A stretch of DNA of 64,000 nucleotides from positions 2,604,001 through 2,668,000 of the forward strand of contig NZ_JAFJYC010000001.1 in the NCBI RefSeq assembly GCF_018777395.1, read 5' to 3'. A model generated the notes under the pieces. That model was not told the DNA's origin, searched no databases, and was given only the letters and a program-made list of their open reading frames with translations. The DNA comes from Candidatus Sodalis endolongispinus (lineage in GTDB: Bacteria > Pseudomonadota > Gammaproteobacteria > Enterobacterales > Enterobacteriaceae). The translations under genes were made by a program, and so were the position numbers. Below, piece after piece: positions 47,003-56,427 of the stretch (position 1 is its first letter; every line of letters begins with the position of its first letter).

Positions 47003-47254
47003 ATGAAACCGGCGGCAGTGTCCTTTCTACCCAATATACCGGTGCTGGGAATATGGTTATTGGTTTATTACCTTTCCGGGATAATATCGATGCAGTTTGA
47101 TAATCCCGAGTTACACGTCGCGCTTATCTGGTTCCCGGCTGGCGTATCAACAGCGGCGTTTCTGCGCTATTCCATGCGGCATTGGCCGGTGCTGTTGCTT
47201 TCGTTTATCACTATCAATTTATTGGTGAATCATTCTTTTAGCGGTCATCTGTTG
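47003..47254 (+). pseudogene. MASE1-domain sensor protein, N-terminal fragment cut by IS
   Basis: 84 codons before the IS. The start MKPAAVSFLPNIPVLGIWLLVYYLSG and IWFPAGVSTAAFLRYSMRHWPVLLLSFITINLLVNHSF match the first helices of MASE1, the membrane sensor domain found on diguanylate cyclases such as DgcE (YegE). The rest, including any GGDEF/EAL domain, is missing on the far side of the IS, where prophage sequence begins. Confidence 0.7.
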
Positions 47255-48256
47255 TGATCTTGCCCCGCCATCTCCGTACAGCTTTTGTATCTTAAGTTAA
47301 CAAAGCCCGCTGCCGCCGGTATTCTCTCGGAGAGTGATATCCCAGCGCGCTGTGCGGATGGTTTTCATTGTAATGCGTGAACGCTGCTGCAAGGTTTCGC
47401 AGGGCTGTTCTCGCATCCGGTTTTGGCATGAACTCGATATAGTCTTCCTTCATCGTCTTCACGAACCGTTCGGCCATGCCATTGCTCTGCGGGCTGCTCA
47501 CCGCTGTTGTGCAGGGCTCCAGATCCAGTTCTCTGGCGAACCTCTGCGTTTCATGCGCGGTATACGCTGAACCGTTGTCCGTCAACCACTGCACCGCTGT
47601 ATCGGGTAACCTGCCGCCGAAGCGCTTTTCTACCGACATCAGCATCACATCCTGCACGGTCGAACTGTCGTAGCCTCCAGTGCTCGCAGCCCAGTCTATG
47701 GCCTCTCTGTCGCAGCAGTCCAGTGCGAAGGTGACCCGCAGTTTTTCACCGTTGTCGCAGCCGAACTCGAAGCCATCTGAACACCAGCGCATATCGCTTT
47801 CTGCCACCGCGATCCTGCCCTTATGCTCACGCCTCGGCCGCTCTGGTTTTCAATGTAATAACAGCAGGTTATGCTCACACATGATCCTGTAAAGTCGTTT
47901 CGCATTTACCGGCGGCAGTCCCTCTGCGCGACGTTGTTTACGCAGGATTCCCCACACCCGCCGATAGCCGTAGCTGGGCATATCGCTGATGATGTGGATG
48001 TCCGACAGTATTTCAGCGTCTGCTTCGTCATTACGCCGGTTACAGCGCCTGTCCTGCCAGTCGGCAGAACGCTTAATCCGCAGTGACAGCGGCGCACGCG
48101 ACACGCTCATGGTGCGGCTGACCTGTGCTATTCCCCGGCCTTTGGCAACAAGGGCGCGTGCGCTATCCATTTTCGTGACTGGCCGTACTCCACGGCTTCT
48201 TTTAGGATCTCAACTGGAGATACAGCTACTGTCTGGTGTTTCAGGGGGATAAATCA
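47255..48256 (-). mobile_element. IS2-group element copy 2, internally deleted
   Basis: Same ends as copy 1 in the opposite orientation, ~1002 bp. Compared with copy 1 it lacks about 322 bp (equivalent to 38307-38628), which removes the start and most of orfA. No target duplication: flanks are TGTTG and AGCGG. Left flank is the MASE1 gene, right flank the prophage tape-measure gene. Confidence 0.88.
47292..48170 (-). pseudogene. IS2-group OrfB with premature stop (copy 2)
   Basis: Very similar to OrfB of copy 1. A TGA replaces the GGA Gly codon after LLLLH (near 47850), splitting the frame; a short in-frame difference (DIHIISDM) is also present. The catalytic region is better preserved than in copy 1: the [11 protein letters not shown] sequence with D-35-E spacing is intact. 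With no orfA it cannot move by itself. Confidence 0.85.
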
Positions 48257-48637
48257 AGCGGATTGGGCGAAGGACATTAATTCTTCTTTCGCTATCCCCG
48301 CCTGGCCACCTGCGGCCACAATCTGACCAATGCCATCTGCGGCCATCGGCAATGCTGTCGATAGCTTAAGAATATCTTCCGACATCTGTTTAAACTGCTC
48401 AGGCGTATCAAAATCAACTACCTTGCGAACATCGGCCATCGTCGACTCAAAGTCTATCGCCTGCTTGATAGGCCCAGCCATTGCGGTAACAATCCCCGCA
48501 CCTAATGCTGCCGCGCCTGCCATTCCCGCGCTAAACTCTTTCTTGAAGGCCTTCATTTCACGCCGCATCCCCTTTAGCGGGGCGGAGAGTTTATCAACGG
48601 CAGTGATGATTGCTTTTAACTCAAAACTATTAGCCAC
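48257..48637 (-). pseudogene. Tail tape-measure protein, N-terminal fragment
   Basis: GTG start at 48637 (VANSFELKAIITAVDKLSAPLKGMRREM), preceded by GAGGAG. Only ~127 residues remain before the IS junction. The retained part includes the typical AVDKLSAPLKG start and DFESTMADVRKVVDF..FKQMSEDILKLSTALPM of TP901/Mu-like tape measures. Without the long helical body no tail can form. Confidence 0.88.
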
Positions 48638-48721
48638 CCTGTCGCTCCTCGTTGATGCGAACAGCCTCCGCTTCCAGATCAAAGAACTGGCTTAGCGGAT
48701 GCTGGCGTAATTCAAGGGGAT

Positions 48722-49045
48722 TTAGTCGCCAGAACCAGGCAACGTTATAGAATCGTCGTCTGAGATTGCCAGGTTCTGGGCACCGGTAAAAAAAACCACG
48801 ATGATCATCGAAGCGACAAATACATCATGTAGCGCTAGTTGTTGTGCAGAGGAGCGAGGTATCCCCGTCAGTTCAGGCAGATAAGACAGAGCTGAACGCG
48901 TATCCAACCGCATATCGCCTCGTTCAGAATAACTAAAAGGAATGCCGTATTTTTCAACCTGATCAAACGTGGGTTCCTGAATTTCCAGGACGGTGACTTT
49001 GTTATTGTGTACCTGAATAGGCTTACTCAGTGCTATTGATTTCAT
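48722..49045 (-). CDS. Tail assembly chaperone (gpE-like), frameshifts into E' to 48630
   Basis: 107 residues in the zero frame (MKSIALSKPIQVHNNKVTVLEIQEPTFDQVEKYG), matching the phage tail chaperone E/gp41 family. At a T8 tract (48788-48795) the frame can slip by -1. The -1 frame stays open through YRCPEPGNL...NVAWFWRLNPLELRQHPLSQF to a TAA at 48630-48632 that overlaps the tape-measure start. This is the standard E/E' (G/GT) architecture of long-tailed phages. Protein intact in both forms. Confidence 0.85.
   Translation of the reverse strand: MKSIALSKPIQVHNNKVTVLEIQEPTFDQVEKYGIPFSYSERGDMRLDTRSALSYLPELTGIPRSSAQQLALHDVFVASMIIVVFFTGAQNLAISDDDSITLPGSGD
48788..48795 (-). promoter_or_regulatory. 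-1 ribosomal frameshift site of the tail chaperone
   Basis: On the coding strand GG-TTTTTTTT-ACC, a slippery run of eight T read as GTT TTT TTT ACC in the zero frame; re-reading one T leads to TAC CGG and into the long E' extension. Such sites are a near-universal feature between major tail tube and tape-measure genes. Confidence 0.75.
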
Positions 49046-49410
49046 TGATAAAATCCCTCGTCTCCGTGAAATTCCATCTCGACCGTGCCTTCGTCAGCAT
49101 TATGTGAAGATTCGCCGGATAGCCACGCGCCTGACAACACATAGACCATACCGTTAGCTAATTCAGCGGTAATGGTCATTTCATCTGCTGTAGTGAGTTT
49201 TCCTATCGGAAAACGTCGCTCAACTTTAAATTCTGCCTTGATATAAGGCGCACGATGCGTTTCCTTGTAATTCACACTGCCATCAATACCCACAATGTCT
49301 TCTCGAATAACCGTATTCATCGGCACTTCTACACTGCCATTCAGTGAGAGTTGTTGGCCGTCCACCTTAAAATAGCAGGTGCCACCTATTTTTCTTTTTC
49401 CCGTCATCAC
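49042..49410 (-). CDS. Tail tube protein (Mu gpM-like)
   Basis: 122 residues, MMTGKRKIGGTCYFKVDGQQLSLNGSVEVPMNTVIREDIVGIDG, the family that forms the inner tube of Mu-like contractile tails. Overlaps the sheath stop (ATGA) and the chaperone start. Intact. Confidence 0.88.
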   Translation of the reverse strand: MMTGKRKIGGTCYFKVDGQQLSLNGSVEVPMNTVIREDIVGIDGSVNYKETHRAPYIKAEFKVERRFPIGKLTTADEMTITAELANGMVYVLSGAWLSGESSHNADEGTVEMEFHGDEGFYQ

Positions 49411-50903
49411 ACCACCTCACCCTGGTTGTATTGCAGCCTGAATTTATTCGCCAACGCAAATACACGTAATTGATTGATATAATCCGCAGGAAAAACGACA
49501 TCAATCCGATTAGGATCATTGGCGTTGTGCTCAACGATAAGATGTTGACGAAAAGCGTCAAAATTTTTGACAATCCATTCATTTTCCAACTGGCGATAAA
49601 TCGCACAGAGTTCGCCTTTGATTACGGCTGGCGTAACAATCGCTTGACCTGCACCGAATCGGGTACCGTCACTGGCCAGTTTTTGCCGTCCGTATTTACT
49701 GGTAATCACTGATTTTAATCGCCGCAAAATATAAGCGCTGGTATAGAGTGTTTCACTGTCCAGATAGCTGTTATCGGCCACGCCGTAACTGTTTTTCTGG
49801 TAGGTCGTCACATCGCGCTGAATGCGTAATACGCCACCTTCGACATTAGCGGTGGCGATACCGTGTGAAAGGAGGGACTGCTGCTCTGTCAACGTAAAGC
49901 GCTTGCCAGACGGTGCGGGTAATACCCCGTTTAATTCGCCAGTGTGGGTCGGTCTCGCCGGATCATTGCGCAAAAATATCGCACACCGCGCCAGTCGTGC
50001 CGCGACCAGTTCATCAATCGCGGTTTGGATGGCGGGTTCGTATCCGGCGATGCTGAGATGCGGATCATTGAAAGTGTCGCCAAAAGCGACCAGTTCGCCG
50101 ATTGTCCCTTTTTTCGCCGTATAAACATGGCCGTATAACTGTTGATAAGGACTCCAGCGTCCGTTCGTGTCGTTCATCTCCGCACTCATCGTTTGTAATG
50201 AGGAAGAATCGCCGAAAGGCAAGCCAATAAAATCAAATAACAAGTCACCCATCGCACTGATAACGCTGTCCATATCTGGCGAACCAGCACCGCCACTCAT
50301 GGCAGTAATGGTAACATTAAGACCGTGAGGGGTATTCTCACCGCCTGTCGGTGAATAATAGTTCAGCATCAACGGAATATCGTTGCCGGTTAACCATTTA
50401 TGTTTTGCCGTCAAGCTGATTTTTTCAGCACTAATCGTCGCGGTGACGGGTAAGTCCTCGTTATCGTTAATCGCCTTGCCAAGCGCGGCGGCAACCGTAT
50501 TCGCGGTATCCGATTTCTTGACGGCAGCTAAAATACGTTGATTGCTGATATAGAGTGTGACGACACCGGCATCGGTTGCAGTGCCACTTATCGCAATCTC
50601 TCCTTTTGCTTCAGTGCCCGTCGTTTCAGGTACAGCAATGACAAACAGTTCACCGATAGCATCAATCCGGCGATACGCTTGCACCATGCGGTGTAACTGA
50701 CTGCCACTACCGGCTAATTGTTGCATCATTTCTGCTGAGGGCATCATCGGGGAATTCAAGGTCATTTTTGCATCAGGGAGTGCATGACCAATGAGCAGTG
50801 CGGGGCCGCTGGCTTGCATCGTATTGGCGGCACTGTTATCCATTTCGGGATAGAAACCAGGCACCCGAAAATTAGCGTTCACGGTATTAAAGCTAATGGT
50901 CAT
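49407..50903 (-). CDS. Tail sheath protein (Mu gpL-like)
   Basis: 498 residues, full length. FNTVNANFRVPGFYPEMDNSAA at the N-terminus and ADYINQLRVFALANKFRLQYNQ at the C-terminus are typical of the Mu-like contractile sheath. No frameshift seen; the gene is intact although its head genes are broken. Confidence 0.92.
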   Translation of the reverse strand: MTISFNTVNANFRVPGFYPEMDNSAANTMQASGPALLIGHALPDAKMTLNSPMMPSAEMMQQLAGSGSQLHRMVQAYRRIDAIGELFVIAVPETTGTEAKGEIAISGTATDAGVVTLYISNQRILAAVKKSDTANTVAAALGKAINDNEDLPVTATISAEKISLTAKHKWLTGNDIPLMLNYYSPTGGENTPHGLNVTITAMSGGAGSPDMDSVISAMGDLLFDFIGLPFGDSSSLQTMSAEMNDTNGRWSPYQQLYGHVYTAKKGTIGELVAFGDTFNDPHLSIAGYEPAIQTAIDELVAARLARCAIFLRNDPARPTHTGELNGVLPAPSGKRFTLTEQQSLLSHGIATANVEGGVLRIQRDVTTYQKNSYGVADNSYLDSETLYTSAYILRRLKSVITSKYGRQKLASDGTRFGAGQAIVTPAVIKGELCAIYRQLENEWIVKNFDAFRQHLIVEHNANDPNRIDVVFPADYINQLRVFALANKFRLQYNQGEVV

Positions 50904-51172
50904 TCCGGCGTCTCCTCTTTAGCTTTTTTTAATTTTGTTCTTGTAGTATCAGTCGACTCTTGCACAATTGGGGAATTATCGGATTCACTTACGTCTTCGA
51001 TATCATCGTCCTGTTTTCTTCTGATCCAAAAAAGCGTTTTTTGAACCTGCAATCCTTCCTCTGGCAGATAGTCACCAAAATACTCTTTGGTGTCGTGCAT
51101 ATATTGATGGATGGGCACTTTTCGCCAGTGCTTAGGCTTAATAAAAACAATTTCAGGTTGTGTACCTATCAT
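50900..51172 (-). CDS. DUF2635 phage protein
   Basis: 90 residues. FIKPKHWRKVPIHQY...GDYLPEEGLQVQKTLFWIRRKQDDD matches the short DUF2635 proteins that precede Mu-like sheath genes. The C-terminus is longer and acidic/lysine-rich (IVQESTDTTRTKLKKAKEET). Role unknown. Start overlaps the preceding gene's TGA. Confidence 0.75.
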   Translation of the reverse strand: MIGTQPEIVFIKPKHWRKVPIHQYMHDTKEYFGDYLPEEGLQVQKTLFWIRRKQDDDIEDVSESDNSPIVQESTDTTRTKLKKAKEETPE

Positions 51173-51708
51173 TTTATCTTCATCTCCAAATGCGAGTTTA
51201 CACTGCTTGCTTGTTCGTTTAGATCAATAGCAACGGTATGCAAATCGGGTAAATTGTTCAGGTCAGCATCGTGGCGGGTATCTTCGGCGTTAATGTCTGT
51301 TTCAGTATTAAATTTAAACAGGTAATGGTATTCAGCGCGGTTTGAATCGGCTTCCTCCGCGCCGGCATAATTAATTGCACCACAACCCGGCTCTGGCTGC
51401 CAACCCAGTAATGCCCGCCAGATTTCAGACCTGACTTCATTTAATGCGTCGACAGAGGGATAGTGTCACTTTTGATTGCGTGCATTATTTAAAATTACCA
51501 CAACATAAAAACTTTCTGTTAATGATTGCCAATAATCCTTTTGTGACCGTTGTTCACCGACAACATCTTCTCCCGGAATAACGTAAGCAGAGGGTAAAGC
51601 AAGTTTGCCGCAATCCGGTAAATCCTCATATTGAGAGACACTGCCTACTCTGTTTTCAAAACGAGGGCACAAGGTTCGTAATGCCGCAATAATCGGACTA
51701 AGTTTCAT
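51169..51708 (-). pseudogene. Mu gp37-like tail-terminator protein, in-frame stop
   Basis: Starts MKLSPIIAALRTLCPRFENRVGS; stops at TGA 51466-51468 after NNARNQK. The same frame then continues with no shift through PSVDALNEVRSEIWRALLGWQPE and ALLGWQP-like family sequence to a TGA at 51169-51171 that overlaps the DUF2635 start. One codon (perhaps CGA or TGG) has become TGA, splitting a 179-residue protein at residue 81. Confidence 0.82.
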
Positions 51709-52231
51709 GATCCTTTCCTTTTCTTCTCTCTGCCCGCAGTGATTGACGCAGTGCTATCTTTAGCGTGTAGCTCGCCCAACTTTTCAGCCGCGTTAACGTG
51801 GCAACCATGTAATTTTGACGTTTCTCAATACGCCAACCCCCGCGTTGGTGGTGACGTTTTTGTCGTTTGTGCTGTTTAGACATACCGCGAGAAGCGCTAC
51901 GTACCCCATAATACAGAAAAACAGGATAAAAATCGCCTTCAATCGGTTTACTGCCGACACCGCGTTTCTGATTGGGGGCGATCTTAACCATTAACCCAGG
52001 TCGCCGTGAGGAAGCGCGAGGGACGTAATAACCGATAGATCGGGCTAATCGTCCGGTTTGCCACAGTGGGGTTTCACCGGGTCGTGAACGGCCACCCCGC
52101 TTCATCAGTTGACGACGTGCTGCTTTCAGATGCATTTGACCGACTTTCACAAAAGCACGACGGATCCTTGCGCGATTAAAGACAAATTCTTTGGGTTGAT
52201 GAAAATCAATATGGAGATTATCCAAAATCAT
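51698..52231 (-). CDS. HK97 gp10-like / Mu gpG-type tail completion protein
   Basis: 177 residues, very basic. RIRRAFVKVGQMHLKAARRQLMKRGGRSRPGETPLWQTGRLARSIGYYV has the family's RPGE.P..QTG.LARSI signature. Acts at head-tail joining. Overlaps its neighbours by about 12 bp on each side, as usual in a packed module. Confidence 0.75.
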   Translation of the reverse strand: MILDNLHIDFHQPKEFVFNRARIRRAFVKVGQMHLKAARRQLMKRGGRSRPGETPLWQTGRLARSIGYYVPRASSRRPGLMVKIAPNQKRGVGSKPIEGDFYPVFLYYGVRSASRGMSKQHKRQKRHHQRGGWRIEKRQNYMVATLTRLKSWASYTLKIALRQSLRAERRKGKDHET

Positions 52232-52601
52232 TTCCTCTTTCTGGTTGACTGCTCATTTCTTCACAGGAAAAAGACAGAAAACGACCCGCACTGTGGATAT
52301 CAGTAACGCCTCGTATGAGGTAGACGACACCGTTAATCCGTGCTTGATCACTGGAGTAAAGCGATTGTCTGTATCTCACAATGATTTTATGCGTGATGGT
52401 TTTGTTGATTTGAAAAGAGTGGAGGCGAAGTGTGTCACTCACGGGGATCAATTTTCCCCAGACGGTATGTTCGTCTTGATTTGCTGCCTGTATCCCGCTG
52501 CCGCCTATCGGTTCATCCTGTCGCGTATAAAACAAAACGCGCTTATTTAACCCCCCGGGATCGGGGAAACGGGAATACGGTCTGCTATAATGCGGTTTCA
52601 T
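52218..52601 (-). CDS. Phage head closure / head-tail joining protein
   Basis: 127 residues: PGGLNKRVLFYTRQDEP..WGKLIPVSDTLRLHSFQINKTITHKIIVRYRQSL..ARINGVVYLIRGVTDI matches the SPP1 gp16/HK97 gp7 head-tail joining family. Start overlaps the stop of the connector gene. Confidence 0.8.
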   Translation of the reverse strand: MKPHYSRPYSRFPDPGGLNKRVLFYTRQDEPIGGSGIQAANQDEHTVWGKLIPVSDTLRLHSFQINKTITHKIIVRYRQSLYSSDQARINGVVYLIRGVTDIHSAGRFLSFSCEEMSSQPERGNDFG

Positions 52602-52916
52602 AGTCCGCTAAGCCTGTAGTCATCAACTAAAAACTTAAAAAACGGAAAAATAGACAACTGTTCCATATCGGATATCCCCCCCACGATGCTCATATAACCC
52701 CGTCACCAATAGCAACATACCCTGAATAATCGCCGCATTGATAACCAGGCCGCGAGGGTCAGTTTTAGGCACGGAGGCTTTGTAGAGATTACGGTTAAGG
52801 TGTGCGATGGTTTTTTGCTCTACGGCGGCGATATAACTATCAAGCAGTACATCTTCACTGTTATCGTCTAATTCAATCCTGCATTGTCGTTTGACCTGTT
52901 CTTTGTTAATAAACAT
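52598..52916 (-). pseudogene. Head-tail connector (gp6-like), frameshifted in a G-run
   Basis: MFINKEQVKRQCRIELDDNSEDVLLDSYIAAVEQ and VINAAIIQGMLLLVTGLYEHRGG match the HK97 gp6 connector family. Seven G (C7 on the + strand, 52676-52682) shift the frame; the expected C-terminus (ISDMEQL...FLVDDYRLSGL) continues in the other frame to a TGA overlapping the next start. Homopolymer slippage from six to seven is the simplest cause. Confidence 0.8.
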
Positions 52917-52965
52917 GGTTGTTTATTTCCAGTAAACAATGGCCTACATTGATAGGCCATTGTGT

Positions 52966-54218
52966 TTAACGTTGATTACTCTCCGTTATTCCCGCCTTTC
53001 CCGCGCTACCTGAAACCTCTATCTTGGTTAAGTCACCTTTGATAAACGCTTCAGGGCGGTAAACCGCGAGCGCCAGACGCTCTTCGCAACGAATCGAAAT
53101 CATATTATTTTCAAAATCATCGGTATTCTCGGTACTGATCACCACGTTTGCTTCTTCACGGTCAAACAGTTGCGCACCTAAATTGAAAGCCCCACCAGGA
53201 ATTTATATTTAAACTCAGTGGCTTCGGTGACGACAACGGGTAAGCCCCACAACATTGGCGTAGTCAGGGCTGCCGGATTGGAAAGGAGATAACGCCCCAG
53301 CGTATCCTTGATAAGTTCAATCTGTGCCCAGTTGGTAAAGTGCAACACATGGCCTGTCGCGGGGATCCGTGCGAGTTGCGCTTGTAGCATGGCAAGCCGC
53401 AGATCATCGATCGCAGTTCGATGTGCTGGTTTTAATTCTGCTTTGAATGCAGTGGCTTGAGTAAAGATCCCGTTCAGGTTTGAACCGGTAACGTCACCGA
53501 AGAGAATTTGTTGCTCTTCAACGTATTTCAGGCCATAACGCAGTTCCATATCGATAATCGAGGCCAGTTGCGAGAAATCATCCAGAATTTGCTTGGAGGC
53601 CTTAAACATATGAGCAATCGTGCGAACAGGGACTGTGGCCTCTTCAAATTAAATCGTGCTATATGGCTTGGCGGTATTTTCCGCGACAGTCTTGGCATTA
53701 TTGGTAAATCCTTTCTGCTTCACGTAATAAATCGTGTTACTTTGCGTCTTTCCACTGGCAATCAAATCACGAATAAACAACCGTTGCTTCGGCTTGGTCA
53801 AGATGTCTGATTGACGGTCGGGGGCGACAATCGTTCCGGTGACATCCGATGAAATAAGTGCGGCGTTAATTGTGGCTATTACCCGTTTACTGGATTCCAT
53901 GCCCGAGCCTAAAGCCTGTACTACCTCCATGCCAACCACCTGTTGACCGATAGAACTCACCACGTTCAACGCATTGGCGACGGGCATTTGGGCAATATGT
54001 TGTTCCACTTCGCCGACCTGGGCTTTCAGGGTTTTTTCTGCTTCGCGTAAGGCGTTCAGTTCAACCGCCATTTTATCAACGGCCACTTTGGTTTTTGCGG
54101 AAAGCTCACCGGATTTTTGCGCTTCCTTCAGGGCTTTTTCTGCCTGGGCGCTATATTTGCTGCTGGCTTCTTCAATAGAAGCGGTTACTTTCTTGAACAT
54201 TTCATTAATATCAGACAT
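52966..54218 (-). pseudogene. HK97-type major capsid protein, in-frame stop plus frameshift
   Basis: Would be ~417 residues. N-terminal coiled delta domain (EMFKKVTASIEEASSKYSAQAEKALKEAQKSG) then capsid fold (VAPDRQSDILTKPKQRLFIRDLI, IYYVKQKGFTNNAKTVAENTAKPYSTI). A TAA at 53649-53651 interrupts the frame (AAA to TAA likely) and the same frame continues VRTIAHMFKASKQILDDFSQL. A one-base loss in a G-run near 53190 shifts the C-terminal end, which continues as GAFNLGAQLFDREEANVVIS. No functional capsid is possible. Confidence 0.88.
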
Positions 54219-54230
54219 ATTGTCTCCAGT

Positions 54231-55088
54231 TTAATGGGGTATCGACACCAGACGACGCAAAGCATTATCCAGTTGTGTCACAATCTCTGAGGAAATATCA
54301 GGGGTAGCGCGCAGCGTACCGTGAGAGGGCGTGATAGCGCTCGGCATATCACCCAGTAAAGCTTTAAATAATCGTCTGCGTTCAGCGCGAGGTGTATTGG
54401 TTTTCGCCAACAGAGCATCCAGTTTTCGCAGTGCGGCGGTAGGCGAATCGTTATCCTGTTGTGTGCTATCAGCGGGAAGGAAGGCATCAGCAAACCTTTT
54501 TTCTACCGCTTCACCGCCATTAATCCAGGTTTCATTATCCATCATTGCGGTGATCATCTTTTCATCCATGCCGGTTCTGGCAACGTAAACATCGCGCATG
54601 GCAAAATCAAAAGGCATCATTTTTTCAGCAATCTCGGCAAAGTCATGGCGATTACCGACGGCCATACCCCAGGTGTTGTGGATCATCAGGAAAGCACTGC
54701 GCCCGATTTGTATCTCATCACCAGACATGGCAATGATTGAAGCGGCTGAGGCCGCTAACCATAATATTTTCACGGTCACTTTACCCGCATATTCACGGAG
54801 TTGATTGTAGATAGTCAGACCTTCAAACAGATCGCCCCCTGGCGAATTGATATTGACGGTAATATCTTTACCTTCCAGTGAACGCAAGATTGCGCCAATT
54901 CGTTTAGCGCTGATCCCTTCGCCTGCCCAATCCTGTCTAATCGTCTCAAATATCGATAGCGTATTATCATCCTGGCTTGATGCCCTGATGCTGCTGTTCC
55001 ATTTTGCTAATGCTGACGGTGAAATTTCACTGGTCATTTTCGGACAGGGAAAAACCGCCGGTAATACCGGAAGTGCATTTTTTTTCAT
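54231..55088 (-). CDS. ClpP-like prohead maturation protease
   Basis: 285 residues. ClpP/crotonase fold: ITVNINSPGGDLFEGLTIYNQL, nucleophile Ser in ILWLAASAASIIAMSGDEIQIG, His in AFLMIHNTWGMAVGNRHDF. Processes the capsid delta domain in HK97-type phages. Intact, between portal and capsid as expected. Confidence 0.9.
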   Translation of the reverse strand: MKKNALPVLPAVFPCPKMTSEISPSALAKWNSSIRASSQDDNTLSIFETIRQDWAGEGISAKRIGAILRSLEGKDITVNINSPGGDLFEGLTIYNQLREYAGKVTVKILWLAASAASIIAMSGDEIQIGRSAFLMIHNTWGMAVGNRHDFAEIAEKMMPFDFAMRDVYVARTGMDEKMITAMMDNETWINGGEAVEKRFADAFLPADSTQQDNDSPTAALRKLDALLAKTNTPRAERRRLFKALLGDMPSAITPSHGTLRATPDISSEIVTQLDNALRRLVSIPH

Positions 55089-55103
55089 CGGGAAAAACTC
55101 CAG

Positions 55104-56427
55104 TTATTCTGTTTCTTGCTGGGTGCCAGTCGGGTGATGAGATGAGGATTTTTCAGGAAATAACCAGGCATTTAGCGCAGCTCGTGCTTTTTCGCCGTCA
55201 TTCTCCTGCCCCAGTTGATCGAGGGGCGTCAGGTTCAACTGAACGGTATACAGGTCTCCGCCATCAATCGGCGGCAGATTTTCCAGTCTCCTCACATCAT
55301 TGCGACTCATCCAGCCATTTTGTAGCGCAGTCGTGTAATAGGCTGCTCGACCCGTGCTATCGGTTCTGAGCAGTCCTTCAACAGAAAATTCCGCAAAATA
55401 ATCCTCGTCATTATCCAGCAGACAGCGAGCGATTTCCTGTTCAATATTGACCAGTAAGGGCCGTAAGGTATTGGTCAAGAAAATCAGGTTCATCCCTTCC
55501 ACGCTAGAAGCCCAACTGCTTTGTTTCGTAATATGACCGACCATAAACGGCGGAACGCGATACCAACGGCAGATTTCTTCGACGCTATGATCGCGGCTTT
55601 CCAGCATTTGTGAGGTTTGCGGATCGAGGGTGATACCATTAAATTTCATTCCGGCTTCTAGCAACATCACTTTTCCGGTATTTTCTGAGCCAGCAAAGTT
55701 TTCAAGATGCTTATTAAATCTTTCACGTTGTTCTTCTGACAACAACTTATCGAACGAGATAAAACCGGATGCCGACATGCCTTTCTGGAAATACCGCGCT
55801 GCCGTTGTTTCGAGCGACATCGCGGAACCAAACACCTCACGACCCGTTTTCAACGGCATCATGCCGCAAATGCCGTCTAATCCGAACCCCCGTATGTGCA
55901 TCATGTCATTATCTGCAATAACTCTCTGTTTTAATGAGGAATAACCCGGTTCGGTGTCGTTGGTATAGTGGTATTCCAGTCGCCCGTTATCACGTCGTTT
56001 AACGGTGATGTTTTGCGGTAATAGTGGGACGAGGGAGACCAGACGCTGACCGACCTTCTTTTTTCAACAAAGGCATTACCGCGTAAACACAAGCTGGCAA
56101 CAATCATTTGGATAAAACGCGAAGGGGTCATTTCTAGGTTAGGACGACGACATAAGACAGGATAAGCAGGGTGTTGCTGTGCGAGGCGGCGTGAACCATC
56201 CGACTCACGGTGATACAGTTTGAGCGGTAACGTGGATATTGATTCACTCAACAGACGCACGCCCAGACCGCAGAAAGTTGCAGGGCTTTATCCGTTGTCA
56301 CCACCTGTCCGCTCTTACTCTGGCTATAGTCATGAAACGATGACTGCGTATCGGTTAAATTCTGTGGTACCCCTAACCAGTTGAGCACCGCGCTTTTAAT
56401 TTTGCTGGGAGATTTATGTTTTTTCAC
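55104..56427 (-). pseudogene. HK97-type portal protein, two frameshifts
   Basis: GTG start at 56427 directly after the terminase stop (VKKHKSPSKIKSAVLNWLGVP). First break near 56268, where SAVWACV should lead into RLLSESISTLPLKLYHRESD; second near 56060 after GNAFVEK. The rest is open to 55104: EICRWYRVPPFMVGHITKQSSWASSVEGMNLIFL and LRPLLVNIEQEIARCLL are portal signatures. Pro/Gln-rich C-terminus. Confidence 0.88.
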
